Origin: Bactericera cockerelli
Taxonomy: Eukaryota > Arthropoda > Insecta > Hemiptera > Triozidae
Reading direction: 5' to 3'
Length of the DNA stretch: 64,000 nt
Assembly: GCA_024516035.1 (NCBI GenBank)
Contig: CM044955.1
Coordinates: 56,571,257 to 56,635,256, forward strand
Shown here: piece by piece, positions 1 through 9,925 of the stretch
Position numbering within the stretch: the first letter of the stretch is position 1
Layout: each line of letters opens with the position of its first letter
Program-made: the position numbers and the translations under genes
Notes under the pieces: model-generated
The model's input: only the letters and a program-made list of their open reading frames with translations
The model's database searches: none
What the model was told of the DNA's origin: nothing

Positions 1-2
1 AA

Positions 3-311
3 AACATACAAACATTCTACGGACTATACTACATTGAATCACTATTATACATATACAAGACCAAAGACACATTACAACATAACTCCGATCATCATACTTA
101 CAACACACGACAAGCACAAAACCTTACAATACCCAAACATAGAACATCATACTATGAAAAAACATCAAAATACAACGGTACAAAATACTTCAATAACCTG
201 AAAGATCAAACAAAAGCACTTGGCTACATAGCATTTAAACAAAAAATAATAACAGAAATAGCCCAAGTAGCACCTTACAACTTTAATGAATTAAATAACA
301 TAAATATATAG
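3..311 (+). CDS. C-terminal tail of a non-LTR retrotransposon reverse transcriptase ORF (5' end outside window)
   Basis: Reading from base 3 gives about 102 codons without a stop, ending in TAG at 309-311. The peptide has the typical end of a LINE ORF2: an HTYNTRQA stretch, then IPKHRTSYYEK, then YNGTKYFNNL (the usual 'G-x-K-x-[FY]-N-x-L' block) and a lysine-rich last helix. I know this arrangement as the C-terminus of many LINE reverse transcriptases of CR1/jockey/RTE type; the clade cannot be told from the tail. The catalytic palm lies upstream of the window. It is open to the edge, so I cannot say whether the whole element is intact. A 3' UTR and a (GT)n tract follow. Confidence 0.6.
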   Translation, partial: NIQTFYGLYYIESLLYIYKTKDTLQHNSDHHTYNTRQAQNLTIPKHRTSYYEKTSKYNGTKYFNNLKDQTKALGYIAFKQKIITEIAQVAPYNFNELNNINI

Positions 312-390
312 AAAGCAAAAAGTAAGACAAGATTAACACAAACTACATCAAATTTTATAATTACATCTGTATATGCATATGAATATCTAT

Positions 391-394
391 GTGT

Positions 395-478
<84 letters not shown>
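391..478. repeat. (GT)n microsatellite
   Basis: About 40 GT units with few interruptions, lying 80 bases after the LINE stop codon. Confidence 0.95.
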
Positions 479-990
479 ATATAGAAATATAGAATTGTAG
501 ATAGGGTGACTATGTTTAAAACATTTCTATAAATGTCGAATAAACAATAAATTATAAATTAAATTAAATTAAAACATGTTAAAACCTCTTGCTCACAAAT
601 TCATCAGGTTCCTCATTTTTGAGTTGCAGGCTTTCCTTTCTACTGTTTGATTAAAGTTTAATGTCTCTTTCATATCTAAGTTACCAGAGTAAAAAAAGAA
701 ATTAATGCAATAGAATTTGAAAAGTGAAGGAGTCTCTTAGTAATGTTGCGCTATCCACAAAAATTGTGAAGAGGTCTTGTACTTCACCACAATTAAATTC
801 ATATATTCATATGGCGTTAGGAAGGGCATCCAGCCGTAAAAAAAAAAAAAAAAAAAAAAAATGTGCCAAAAGCAATCAACCTCAGCCATGAGGTTGAACA
901 ACGTCGACCCTGCTTAAGCGGCATAAGACAGAGTAAAAAAAAAAATTCATACTTTAAAAAAGAAGAGATAAAAAACAAATCGTTGTACTC
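479..990. other. AT-rich spacer with a SINE-tail fragment at about 812-940
   Basis: No gene seen. Bases 812-940 (GGCGTTAGGAAGGGCATCCA through GACAGAGTAAAA) match, in opposite orientation, the tail module of the tRNA-headed SINE E copies at 4801-5155 and 41186-41537. A (A)n tract of about 21 sits inside it. Confidence 0.6.
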
Positions 991-2557
991 TCAATAAATA
1001 AAATCGATTAGTTTCTTGACAATAAATATAATCACAACCACAAAGAGCAACTTTCTCAAAAATATCCACGTCATGCGGCTCTGGTCAATGGATTTGATAA
1101 TACTGTTGTTCAGCAGAAACACGCGCCGACTCTCCTGTAACATCGCGAGCCGCGTTTTGTGACTCAGGTTCGCACTGTGGTCGTCGAGGATGCGTTTGAG
1201 TTGACGCTTGAGCGAGCCGACATTTACGTCCGGATGAAACGAGAGGACTTGGTCCACGTAAGGAGATGTGAATGGGGAGAAGAGTCGCTTCTTGCTTATG
1301 ATTTGACCACCGGAGAGAACGCCTGAGAATATAGGGGGAAAATTAGGTTTCTGTTTGGCTATTGAGAGGTAATAAAGGCCACATTCATCATCATCATCAT
1401 GGGTGGCGTCATCGTGAACGATGGTAGCCAGACAGTGGAGGAATGACTCAGCACTTCTACCCCTGTCTTTACAAGCAGGCTAATAATTGACGAGGGCCCC
1501 CAGAACCAATCCAATGCTGGTCTACTCCCTGACCTCCCTGTTTATAGTCCCCCAGCCAGACTTCTGGTCTATTCTCTGTTTATATTATGAAGGAAACAGA
1601 ATTAAAGTTGAGGTAAGCCTGACACGTCGGAGTTTTGAACCAATCACAGCATACTATAGCCCGAGTTAAGGGATAGTGTCCAATTAAATTAAATCTAATC
1701 CTGTTTTATAATTCAACCCTAAGTCATCGACAATGCGTTATTGGAAACACCATGGTTAACAGAGATTTTTTAATTTTTGTTCGGCCAAATTGCGTTTTTT
1801 TAAGAGAGGTCTATAACAATTGAAGTCGTTGGCCCTGCCAAATTTCGACTCACCCAGATACATTTGGTACACATAAGCTATCAGCAGTGTGTCGTCCTTC
1901 TCCTTGATCTCCTCCAGGTGGTTCAAATAGTTGACCACACTCTCCCGAGGCTTGTAGTTGAGCTTCCAATCCTCCCCTAGATAGTGGCGCAAGTCATTCT
2001 CAAAGCTTCCGGTACGTCTCATCTCCTTGATGTTGAAAGCTCTGAGGAAAGCGTTCCCTTTGCATTCGTCCATGGCGTTTTCCAGGAATTTGAATATCTC
2101 GTAGAAGATCAGCAGACCTTCAATCCAGATGTTGGTGTCTGACATGGCTGCAAGAGAGGGTTAAGTTTGCGGGAATAATTTATTATAGTTGGAACCGAAA
2201 TGTACCGATTTTTTTATTAGGGTTTAACGTTGCTTTCAACTGCATGGTCATATCTGAATTTCAACAATTTTGAAGAATCCGGTCGAGAGTTATCGTTGAA
2301 CAGACAGAAAAACGAAAGCCAAACTGTCGTGTACCCAAGTTAAAACAGAACCTCACTTAGTGAGGTCGCTTCGCTCCCTCACTGTGTTCGGTTAGTTAAG
2401 ATCTTGTACTAAAGGTGGGGTATTACTTACCAAACACAAGTTTAGCATTGACCAGGGCATCACTCAAGTCATGAACATCTCTGGTCACTCTTCTCATTTC
2501 TTTGGAAAATGGGATGTTTTCTTTGGAAACTTCAATATTGTCCATCCTAGCGTCCAT
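991..2557 (-). CDS. HO: Heme oxygenase (three coding exons)
   Basis: Cleaves heme to biliverdin, CO and ferrous iron with electrons from NADPH-cytochrome P450 reductase, on the cytosolic face of the ER. Coding exons on the minus strand are 2557-2431, 2147-1854 and 1322-991. Both introns are phase 1 with GT donors (GTAAGT, GTGAGT) and AG acceptors, giving 753 nt or 250 residues (human HO-1 has 288). Visible marks: a His29 in VTRDVHDLSDAL at the proximal heme-ligand position; the helix SFENDLRHYLGEDW; LLIAYVYQMYLG; the distal-helix motif GVLSGGQ (residues 141-147) built across the second junction; and a C-terminal hydrophobic anchor from about residue 225 flanked by lysines. The usual Asp of GDLSGGQ is Val here. 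Start: the ATG at 2557 (another Met five codons in). CTCAG at 2580-2576 looks like an acceptor, so a non-coding 5' exon is likely upstream. Recognition of family and joins is strong; expression is inferred. Confidence 0.93.
1390..1735 (-). repeat. Interspersed repeat inside heme oxygenase intron 2
   Basis: 1390-1565 is the reverse of the repeat seen at 10423-10575 and 58079-58245 (GACAGTGG...TGCTGGTCTACTCCCTG). It carries a single copy of the segment that forms a 38-bp tandem array at 9926-10460. 1620-1735 (ATAGCCCGAG...GGATAGTGTCC...AATCTAATCCTGTTTTATAA) matches parts of the fold-back repeats at 7157-7600 and 58955-59165. Confidence 0.7.
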
Positions 2558-3980
2558 TATGCCAGCTGCCAGCACCTGAGATATTTAAAGAATATAAGTA
2601 CACAAGTAGACACAGAAAAAATTCTACGAATAATTTCATCTATCATTTTGTAGCCTTGATTTATCGTTTTATTGCATGTCAAAGAGGATTTTATGATCTC
2701 CTTGGAATCGTAAATTCTATGCCTGTAAAAGATATTATGGTTGACAGAGAAAAATTCAAATATAATATTAATCTATCGAGAAGATAATTTATTAAAACAC
2801 GAATAAAAATAAAAGGAAATTGCTGAAGTATTCTGAGTACTTTGCCTTCTGGATTGCAAATGGCAGAAATATATTATCTGTAAAAAAAAAAAAAAAATAT
2901 TCAGAAGATAACTAACATTACTTACAGTATAGTCCACGAGGGTCATAAAATTATAATTTTGCCAATAAATAATATAATGATAGTAAAAAATAGAACTTAC
3001 TTGTAATCCAAAATAATTATTATATTATTGCCGCAGCACTCTTGGATATTACGTACAGGTGTCTAGACAATATTGACGTTTGTTTTAAGTTTGCCAAAAG
3101 TACCACGAACTTGCAGTTTGATAATTGCAAAAAATAGAGAGATAAAAACCTCCAGCTCTTATCTGGAGTTCAGGGTCAATGACCCCGGGACCCTACAGAC
3201 TCCTAAAAGCTCTGGCCTGGCAAGCAGAACTCCAGACGGTTCCTTCCTGGCACGGCGCAAGCCAGAGATTTCAATGCGTGTTCCTATGGTAGCTCAGTGG
3301 TAGAGGCAGCGGTCTGGTAATCCAGAAATCGCGGGTTCGAAACCCAGCTGGGACATGACATGTTATCCTCTCGTTTGGGATTTTTACCATAACGCAACAT
3401 GCAATACATTTTTACTATAAAATCCCTTCAATTTCAAAATATCCACTCTAGTTCTTATATTGCCAATAGAGGTCGCTTAAATCTTTCCAAAAATCCAAAG
3501 TGTTTATTAGCAAATGGCGGGAACGTTCAAATTCAAAATGAACATACAAGAACAGTTAAATTTATTTAATCTTTGCATTTTATTTATTTTCTTTTAATCT
3601 GTACGGTTTTGCTTTTTTCTATCCTCAAATTAAGAAATTTCTGACAGGAAGTAAGCTAATACCTAGGTCTGATATTGTGTATTCCAATTCTAATGTTAGG
3701 AAATAGGAGAAATCTGAAAATATAACATTTTCAAAATTGCCTCATATTAGGTGAAGAATACTCATCACTAACTTAGCTACCCTATTTTTCTTTTTCTACT
3801 AAACTTATAAAAGCTAGTCTAATGAAAAATACTAATCTCCACAACAAATAGGTAGTAAAAAACTTAGTATTGCTTCTCTTCCTTCATTGAGTTAAATCCA
3901 CAGGTTACAAATTCAACTCTAAAATCAACTTGATCTGTTGACTGATCTTTTAACTTACCGTAAAAAACATTAGTGAAACT
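2558..3980. other. Divergent intergenic region between heme oxygenase and the MPLKIP-like gene
   Basis: Should contain the 5' non-coding exon and promoter of heme oxygenase (reading left) and the promoter of the 3981 gene (reading right). No TATA box or CpG-rich core stands out. A tRNA-derived SINE D sits at 3280-3405. The rest is AT-rich unique-looking sequence. Confidence 0.4.
3280..3405 (+). mobile_element. SINE D (tRNA-derived)
   Basis: Has A-box-like TAGCTCAGTGG and B-box GGGTTCGAAACCC, then GGGACATGACA and TTATCCTC. It matches copies at 13620, 25857 and (reverse) 28405. The acceptor stem does not pair fully, so it is not a functional tRNA. Confidence 0.75.
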
Positions 3981-4250
3981 ATGGATCCTAGTCAGTATTT
4001 AAAGAACTACCCTCAAGCTCTTCATCTGCATCCAAACTCTTCATTCAGACTTCACAACAACAGTCAAGATGGCTCCTTCCGGCATAGTAGTCCAAGGAGT
4101 AGAGGTCGATCACAGTTCAACAGAAGCCGAGGCACACCCTACAACAGACACCGGCACCAGAACTCGGAATCTCAGTATAGCAATGACTCATTCAATGATA
4201 GCTCAGGATCCAGTAATATGAGCTCTCCGTGTCACAGAAAATTCAATCAG
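3981..4250 (+). CDS. First coding exon of an MPLKIP (TTDN1)-like protein
   Basis: The ATG at 3981 opens 90 codons that end exactly at a strong donor (CAG|GTAAGC, 4250/4251) in phase 0. The peptide is disordered and rich in Ser, Asn, Gln, His and Arg (MDPSQYLKNYPQ..., RSRGRSQFNRSRG, HRKFNQ). That matches the low-complexity N-terminal half of the MPLKIP family. The partner exon is most likely 39538-39816, also phase 0 at its acceptor; the human gene, as I recall it, also has two exons. MPLKIP is a nuclear factor linked to TFIIH stability (non-photosensitive trichothiodystrophy) and to PLK1 binding. The exon itself is well supported. The join across 35 kb is inferred from phase and family structure, and a small extra exon between them cannot be excluded. 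Confidence 0.7.
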
Positions 4251-4800
4251 GTAAGCTTGACCTGCCATAGACCATTTGATTTTGTATGAAGTGTTGAATA
4301 TGTGGTTGGAATTCTCTGTAGCATACATCTTCATGCAATGCAGTATCTGTTTCAAATATTAATCAAGTTTTACCATAAATTTTGAAATGGAACAGAGCAA
4401 ACAGTCTTAATAAAATGCACTGTTTCTCTCAAAATATAAACAAACAGAGAAACGGATGGTTCTAGCTTCTGCTTGGTTCTCATTATTCACCCTTTCGATA
4501 ATGGAATATTTAATGAGATTGCCAAATTTTGAATCTGCATTTTTAAATTTATTTTTGAAATGAGATGAGTCAAGAACCAATCAGAGAAGACCAACACAAA
4601 AACAGCTGATTACAGAAATTTCACTTCTCTTGATCTCGGAAATGACCTTCTTATATTTTATTTATCTTCAACCAATCAAAAGTCCCAAACATGTAAATAT
4701 GTTTGTGCTGTTCCGGTTAAAAATTTATAATAACATTCAACTATTGATGCTTTTGATAATATTAAAAAATAAACTGGTGTGAACATCACACATCTTTCCT

Positions 4801-5155
4801 TCTTCTCCTTTCACATTGACTTTTCGCAGACCTACTTGGGGTCAGCATTGTTCAACCTGGTTCAGGGTAGTTGTTTTTAGCATATTTTATGGCTGGATGC
4901 CCTTCCCAACACCAAGGATTCTATTTGATTTAACGTTCTGATTAGGATGGAGGTTTTACTTGCCATGGTCTGGAAATTGTACCAGCTACCCACATTAACC
5001 AAACATGGGTAGGGCTAGATATGTCAGCCTCACATGTCCGGAGGGAACAGAATTTTCTGTGTGAAAAGTCTGCTCCAATCTGGAATTGAACTCAGGATCT
5101 CTGGACTATTGGAGTATTGGTAGTAGTCACAACCGTGAAGCCACAGAGCCTGGAG
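4801..5155 (-). mobile_element. SINE E (tRNA head, shared body, tail module)
   Basis: Read on the minus strand: a tRNA-like head (GGAACTGAACTC is a decayed B box on the plus strand), a body with GGCTGACATATCTAGCCC and AATGTGGGTAGCTGGTACAA, then the tail GGAAGGGCATCCAGCC. The order is the same as in 41186-41537, so this is one element and not two adjacent ones. Confidence 0.75.
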
Positions 5156-5223
5156 TTTCACACAATTTTCTTTCTAAATAACAAAAAGAAATTAATTTCC
5201 AATATACCAATAATAGATCAATA

Positions 5224-5259
<36 letters not shown>

Positions 5260-5770
5260 ATTAGTTTATTTCATGTATTATTTTTTAAATATAAAAAAAA
5301 ATATTATCCCAGGGACTGTCCTTCCAGAAGGGAACCAAGGATAAAAGAAGCATTTCCTCTTTGAATAGCTAGACCAATTTTAAAGAAAATGATAGGGATG
5401 GGGATCACCCATGATTCCAATCAATTTCTTTCCCAAATGGTCTAACCATTTCTTAGATTTGACACTCCAAGCACCCATGGTTTCCACAGCACAAATTTGT
5501 ATTCAGCACCTCAAAATCATTGGATTTCCAAATTTCACAACCCCAATTTAACATTTGAATAATAAAAATGTTAGTTATTTATTTGAAGGGTTTTGTTTAA
5601 ATCACTTTCTAGTGTACTATCCACTGTTTTCTGGGCTAACTATTAAGCTACAGACATCAATCTCACTCAGCAACTGAACATAAGAAAAGATTTCAAATAC
5701 GGTCAACAATCTATAATATATGTACACATAATTATGTAATTTACATGTTGAACTAGCTCTTGTATCTTGA
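5156..5770. other. Gene-free stretch with poly(T) and an interspersed repeat fragment
   Basis: A poly(T) run of about 27 lies at 5229-5255. 5495-5570 (GTATTCAGCACCTCAAAATC, then ATTGGATTTCC...CACAACCCC) is a diverged copy of 34575-34650. Confidence 0.5.
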
Positions 5771-5864
5771 TTGATGTGTTTGTGTGTGAAGATATCATTT
5801 TCTCTGTTATCAACAAATATAATAATTATGTGTGTATATTCTCCATCACTGTTGAAAAATCTTT

Positions 5865-6065
5865 ATGGTTTCATTCCCTTTACCATTGAAACCTTTGGCT
5901 CTTTTGGGCCAAGTGCATTGGAAATGTTTAATATTAATCCTTGGAACAAAGGACAGACGTCCATGGGAATATTTTATACAAAGGCTTAGTTTTGCTGTTC
6001 AAAGAGCGAACATTGCATCAACAATTGAGTACACTGCCTCGAAAAGATTGAGAAGAATATTGAAG
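5865..6065 (+). pseudogene. Decayed LINE reverse-transcriptase C-terminal fragment
   Basis: Two overlapping frames together carry a recognisable LINE ORF2 end: PFTIETFGSFGPSALEMFN in one frame, then DRRPWEYFIQRLSFAVQRAN in the next. The pattern 'VETLG-x-x-G-P-S-A ... QR[IL]S-[IF]-A-[VI]-QR-[GA]-N' is one I know from RTE-like retrotransposons. At least one frameshift separates the halves and no full ORF exists. Confidence 0.55.
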
Positions 6066-6099
6066 AAAAAAAATGTAAACAAATATAGGTAATCTAAAT

Positions 6100-7156
6100 C
6101 AGCAAACAAAATTTATAATTAGTTTGTATACAATTTGTTTATTTAACACATTAATAATTTAAGTTGAAATAATAATAATACTTACAGACAAACATTAGCA
6201 TAATAATACAGCTACAACTACTTAACTTAAATAAGTGAATCCTTTTTACTTTTAATACTTAGCTATATAGGACCTCCAATATACACATTTCTTGCCATAA
6301 GGTTCCTGTCCTTTCCATCCTTCCATACTTCATAGGCACAGATTTGACATTTTTATGCCTAGCTTTAGATTTTAAAATTTTAATAAAAAATACTCCCACA
6401 CCTACTGCTGATTCAAATTTCTATTACCTAGCTTGTTATAGCTGATTCATATACATATTATTTAAATGAATCAATTTTCTTCAATAAACTAATTATTTAA
6501 CTCAAGATCAGATGCCAACCAATGGGTTGTATGATTTTTTAATGACACGTTAAAAAAACCTGATAATATTTGTTCAATATAAGTAAAGATAATTATTTAT
6601 CTATTTTACTTCCGATAAATTTCTAATATTAGAAATCGGAAGCATTGGTGTTCGTTTTTGTGAAGAAAAAAAAAAAAAAAAAATTCCCCAATTTTTTCTC
6701 AGTAGGTCCAAAATTCTGCTGTTGTCCCAGTCTTTTCGTAAATCAGTGAGTTTCGATTTTTTATTGCTCTCTGAATATTTAAGATTTCTACCGCCCTCCT
6801 AAATATCCGTTTATATCCACTACTTCTTTCTTATGTCGAAATCAGTATAAACAGAAAAGTGAGAAGTTGTACTAGATGTACATGAATATCAGAACATACC
6901 TGGACAGCTGTTTCGAGCTTATTTGCTCTCATCAGCAGGTAATAGTTCTGAATATCCATGCCATCAACCAACCTCTCTATTGAAATGCTTGAGTGATTGT
7001 TGAGAAAATATGATAAGAGGACCTTTACCTACTACTAAAATATTTATCTTGCTGTAGCATGGAGCCTTTCGTTTGACATTTGATAATTTCTGAATTTTTT
7101 AAGAGACATTTTTGAAATTGAACATCTTACATTATTCTTTTTCTGTTAAGCTAAGC
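6100..7156. other. AT-rich repeat-bearing spacer
   Basis: No gene. 6605-6700 holds a short inverted repeat around TTCCGATAAATTTCTAATAT followed by (A)n, also seen at 33870-33950. 6840-7030 (AGTGAGAAGTTGTACTA...AGTTCTGAATATC) is an interspersed repeat also present at 37068-37245 and partly at 44620-44730. Confidence 0.5.
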
Positions 7157-7913
7157 CTGACACGCTTTCTGTCGGATTTTTCAACCAAGCGCACTATAGC
7201 CCGAGCTAACGGATAGTGTCCACATATATTAAGAGCGAAATTAATAGACGTTTTGTAATACCTTTTTGGCGCTAAGTCACGGATTGCGTTCTGTGTAATG
7301 CCGGGTCCACACTAAGCGAACATTGTTAGCTAACAATGTTCGCAGTGTGAACCCGGCATTAGAAAATGTTTTTACGACTTGTTTGAAATAACATTGTTAG
7401 GGAACATTGTTCGCGAACATTGTTAGGGAACATTGTTCGCGAACATTGTTAGCTAACAATGTTCGCTTAGTGTGGACCCGTCATAAGATAGGGAAAACCG
7501 ACACTTAGCAATGAGACTTGTGATATAGAATTTGTAGGTATATTAATTTCGCCCTAAATCTAATCCTGTTTTATCATTCGGCTCTAAGGGCGGAACTAAT
7601 AGACAACATCAATAACTTAAGTCGTTGGTAAGTGTCGATTTTCCCTATCTTACACAGTACGCAATCCGTGACTTAGCGCCACAGAGGTATTACAAAAACG
7701 TCTATTAATTCCGCCCTACGAGTGGTTTCTGGAATCGGTTTATCATTCGGCTCTAAGGGCGGAATTCATAGACAACATCAATAACTTAAGTCATTGGTAA
7801 GTGTCGATTTTCCCTATCTTACACAGTACGCAATCCGTGATTTAGCGCCACAGAGGTGGTATTACAAAAACGTCTGTTGATTCCGCCCTAAGAGTAGTTT
7901 CTGGAATGAACTG
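7157..7913. mobile_element. Fold-back element with duplicated right arm
   Basis: The left arm (7230-7298, AATTAATAGACGTTTTGTAA, GCGCTAAGTCACGGATTGCG) is the inverse of a right arm present twice, at about 7635-7718 and 7807-7893 (CGCAATCCGTGACTTAGCGC, AACGTCTATTAATTCCGCCC). The two right-arm copies sit in a ~170-bp direct duplication. No coding capacity. A separate MITE is inserted in the left arm. Confidence 0.75.
7299..7483. mobile_element. 185-bp Harbinger-like MITE with TAA target duplication
   Basis: Begins TGCCGGGTCCACACTAAGCG and ends with the near-exact inverse (...TGTGGACCCGTCA). Direct TAA at 7296-7298 and 7484-7486 is the 3-bp duplication expected of PIF/Harbinger elements. The interior is built from repeated GAACATTGTT/AACAATGTTC palindromes. 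Removing the element restores continuity of the host fold-back arm. Confidence 0.75.
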
Positions 7914-7930
7914 CCTGAGCTGAGTGAACA

Positions 7931-8526
7931 CCCCACTCTCTCTCTCTCAAGAGGAGCGGCCCGCGTCCGTCTTCTCCAGATGTTTGGACAGGTCGTCGCC
8001 CACCTCCTGGCTGAACCGCTCTCTCTCTCTCAAGAGGAGCGGCCCGCGTCCGTCTTCTCCAGATGTTTGGACAGGTCGTCCCCCACCTCCTGGCTGAACC
8101 GCTCTCTCTCTCTCAAGAGGAGCGGCCCGCGTCCGTCTTCTCCAGATGTTTGGACAGGTCGTCCCCCACCTCCTGGCTGAACCACTCTCTCTCTCTCAAG
8201 AGGAGCGGCCCGCGTCCGTCTTCTCCAGATGTTTGGACAGGTCGTCCCCCACCTCCTGGCTGAACCACTCTCTCTCTCTCAAGAGGAGGAGCGGCCCGCG
8301 TCCGTCTTCTCCAGATGCTTGGACAGGTCGTCGTCCACCTCCTGGCTGAACCACTCTCTCTCTCTCAAGAGGAGCGGCCCGCGTCCGTCTTCTCCAGATG
8401 TTTGGACAGGTCGTCCCCCACCTCCTGGCTGAACCACTCTCTCTCTCTCAAGAGGAGGAGCGGCCCGCCGCGTCCGTCTTCTCCAGATGTTTGGACAGGT
8501 CGTCGCCCACCTCCTGGCTGAACCGC
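7931..8526. repeat. 83-bp minisatellite, about 7 copies, made from a gene's 3' coding end
   Basis: The unit runs from CTCTCTCTCAAGAGGAGCGG through CCCACCTCCTGGCTGAAC. Landmark CCAGATG recurs at 7977, 8060, 8143, 8226, 8312, 8395 and 8484, so spacing is 83, 83, 83, 86, 83 and 89. Most variation is insertion of GAG or GCC triplets. Each unit copies the last ~23 codons and stop of the minus-strand exon at 8448-8840. Confidence 0.93.
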
Positions 8527-8840
8527 ACGAACACGACGATGAGGAAGACGAGGAACACGACCAGACAGGCGAGCGCCACCGTGGCCGCCACCGCGAGCCA
8601 CTTGATCTGCCGGGAGCCGTCCGGGTGCGTGTGGAACCACCAGGCGGGCCGCCGCACGCAGCAGCAGCGGGTGCTGTTGGAGAAGGCGACCGTCTCTCGG
8701 TTCTTGACGAACAGCTGGGCGTGGAACTTCTCCTGGACGGGCGAGTCTGCGGTGTACGTGGGCCGCTGCAGATCCACCGTGTGGAAGTTGTTGGGAATGG
8801 CCAGCGGGTAGAGCTTCTTGTCCGTCATACTGTAGATTTC
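8448..8840 (-). CDS. Last exon of an unrecognised single-pass membrane protein
   Basis: An acceptor (TTCCCTCTCTCCGGTTCCAG, ending 8841) opens a reading frame EIYSMTDKKLYPLAIPNNF... that stays open to TGA at 8450-8448. An internal Met is at 8828. The sequence has a soluble part with a lone NST glycosylation-type site, a Cys/Arg cluster (RCCCVRRPAWWF) just before one hydrophobic helix (about 25 residues, WLAVAATVALACLVVFLVF and on), and a short charged tail FSQEVGDDLSKHLEKTD. The DNA is GC-rich with GC third positions, unlike its flanks, which supports real coding. I do not recognise the family. Upstream exons were not found. A CCC beside the membrane suggests palmitoylation (inference). The tail lies within the first unit of the 83-bp array, so the present stop may be the ancestral one. 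Confidence 0.6.
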   Translation of the reverse strand, partial: EIYSMTDKKLYPLAIPNNFHTVDLQRPTYTADSPVQEKFHAQLFVKNRETVAFSNSTRCCCVRRPAWWFHTHPDGSRQIKWLAVAATVALACLVVFLVFLIVVFVRFSQEVGDDLSKHLEKTDAAGRSSS

Positions 8841-8973
8841 CTGGAACCGGAGAGAGGGAATTTTCTTTTAAATTTTAAATTTTTTTTGTTGTATTTACAT
8901 TTATAATGTTTTTACAAATGGTTGGTAAACAATAAAAATGATTTATATCATTTTTAGATGGATAAAAAACATA

Positions 8974-9382
8974 TGCGGTCGAACTTGGATCATATAAGAA
9001 AAACCTGGATATAAGAAACAGCTGGATATAAGAGAACAATTTCCAGGTGCAATTTAGCTCTTTATAAGGTAAAATAACCTCTTTTTAAGAGAAACCTGAC
9101 TATAAGAGAAACTTGGATATAAGAAAAACCTGGATATAAAAACACCTGGATATAAGAGAAACCTTGATATAAGAAAAACCTAGATATTATAAGAAACACC
9201 TGGATATAAGAAACACCTTGATGTAAGGGAAACCTTGATATAAGAAACATCCGGATATAAGAGAACAATTTCCAGGTACAATTTATCTCTTTATAAGGTA
9301 AAAAAAACCTCTTTATAAGAGAAACCTGGATATAAGAGAACAAAATCCAGTCTCTTGAGTTCTCTTACCAGGTTCGACCGTA
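8974..9382. mobile_element. 409-bp pogo/Tigger-like MITE flanked by TA
   Basis: Termini TGCGGTCGAACTTGG and (inverse) TACGGTCGAACCTGG are flanked by TA at 8972 and 9383. The interior repeats the motif CCTGGATATAAGAGAAA about 15 times in varied form. TIRs of the GTCGAACCT-GATATAA type are known from Tc1/mariner (pogo/Tigger) elements; class by inference. Related fragments lie at 23685-23735, 39070-39195, 61728-61762 and 63105-63195. Confidence 0.7.
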
Positions 9383-9925
9383 TACCAGAATCTTTTAATA
9401 TCTGTTGAAATGCCGGTGACTTTCACGGAACATCAGTAAAACACCGGTGGGTTTCATGGTGTTAAGCATTAGCCTTGCCAGGTGGTTACCTTCCAATAAA
9501 GAGTATTATTATTATTATTAGGAATTGTATAGGGATTGCAAACAAACATGGCTGGCTCAGCAATGATTCTATAACTTTATCGAACATCTCGGCCGAGGTG
9601 TGACCAACCCCCTATAAAAAAAGAAACCCCTATATCGTTGAAACGTATAACAAAAGCGACGTTAACACCTCCCCCCCCCCCTCAAAAAAAAATATATATC
9701 ACAATTTTCCCACCCTGTACTTGTCTCGGTCCTAGTTTCATATCTAAGGCGGGTTTACGATTCAGCAGTTAGAGCACCTCTTAATCGTTATCATGAAGGT
9801 TGTTGAGAGGCTCCACTTCAAGTGGTTTCTCATTCGGCCATGTCTCTAACACAGGGAGTGTCTGTACCTAAATCAGTTATGCCTATCCGCCGCGCCGCTG
9901 GGAAGTTTTTTTAGTGTATTCCTAA
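9383..9925. other. Spacer with SINE B tail
   Basis: 9461-9520 is the 3' end of SINE B (CAGGTGGTTACCTTCCA, then AATAAAGAG(TATT)n). The rest, including a poly(C) at 9670-9680, shows no gene. Confidence 0.5.

Noticed and set aside
3073..3303. 76-codon ORF upstream of the MPLKIP-like gene
   Set aside because: Runs into SINE D, no domain, and no splice sites that fit.
3280..3355. Possible functional tRNA genes (also at 25857, 28056, 47392, 51521, 62249)
   Set aside because: A and B boxes are present, but acceptor and anticodon stems mispair, and each is followed by a family-specific body repeated elsewhere; they are SINE heads.
7980..8521. Chain of similar plus-strand ORFs of 66-68 codons
   Set aside because: They are the 83-bp minisatellite read through successive frames.
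8365..8906. Longer overlapping ORFs on both strands (8365-8640, 8398-8811, 8487-8906)
   Set aside because: Shadows of the GC-rich minus-strand exon; only the 8448-8840 frame has an acceptor and a membrane helix.
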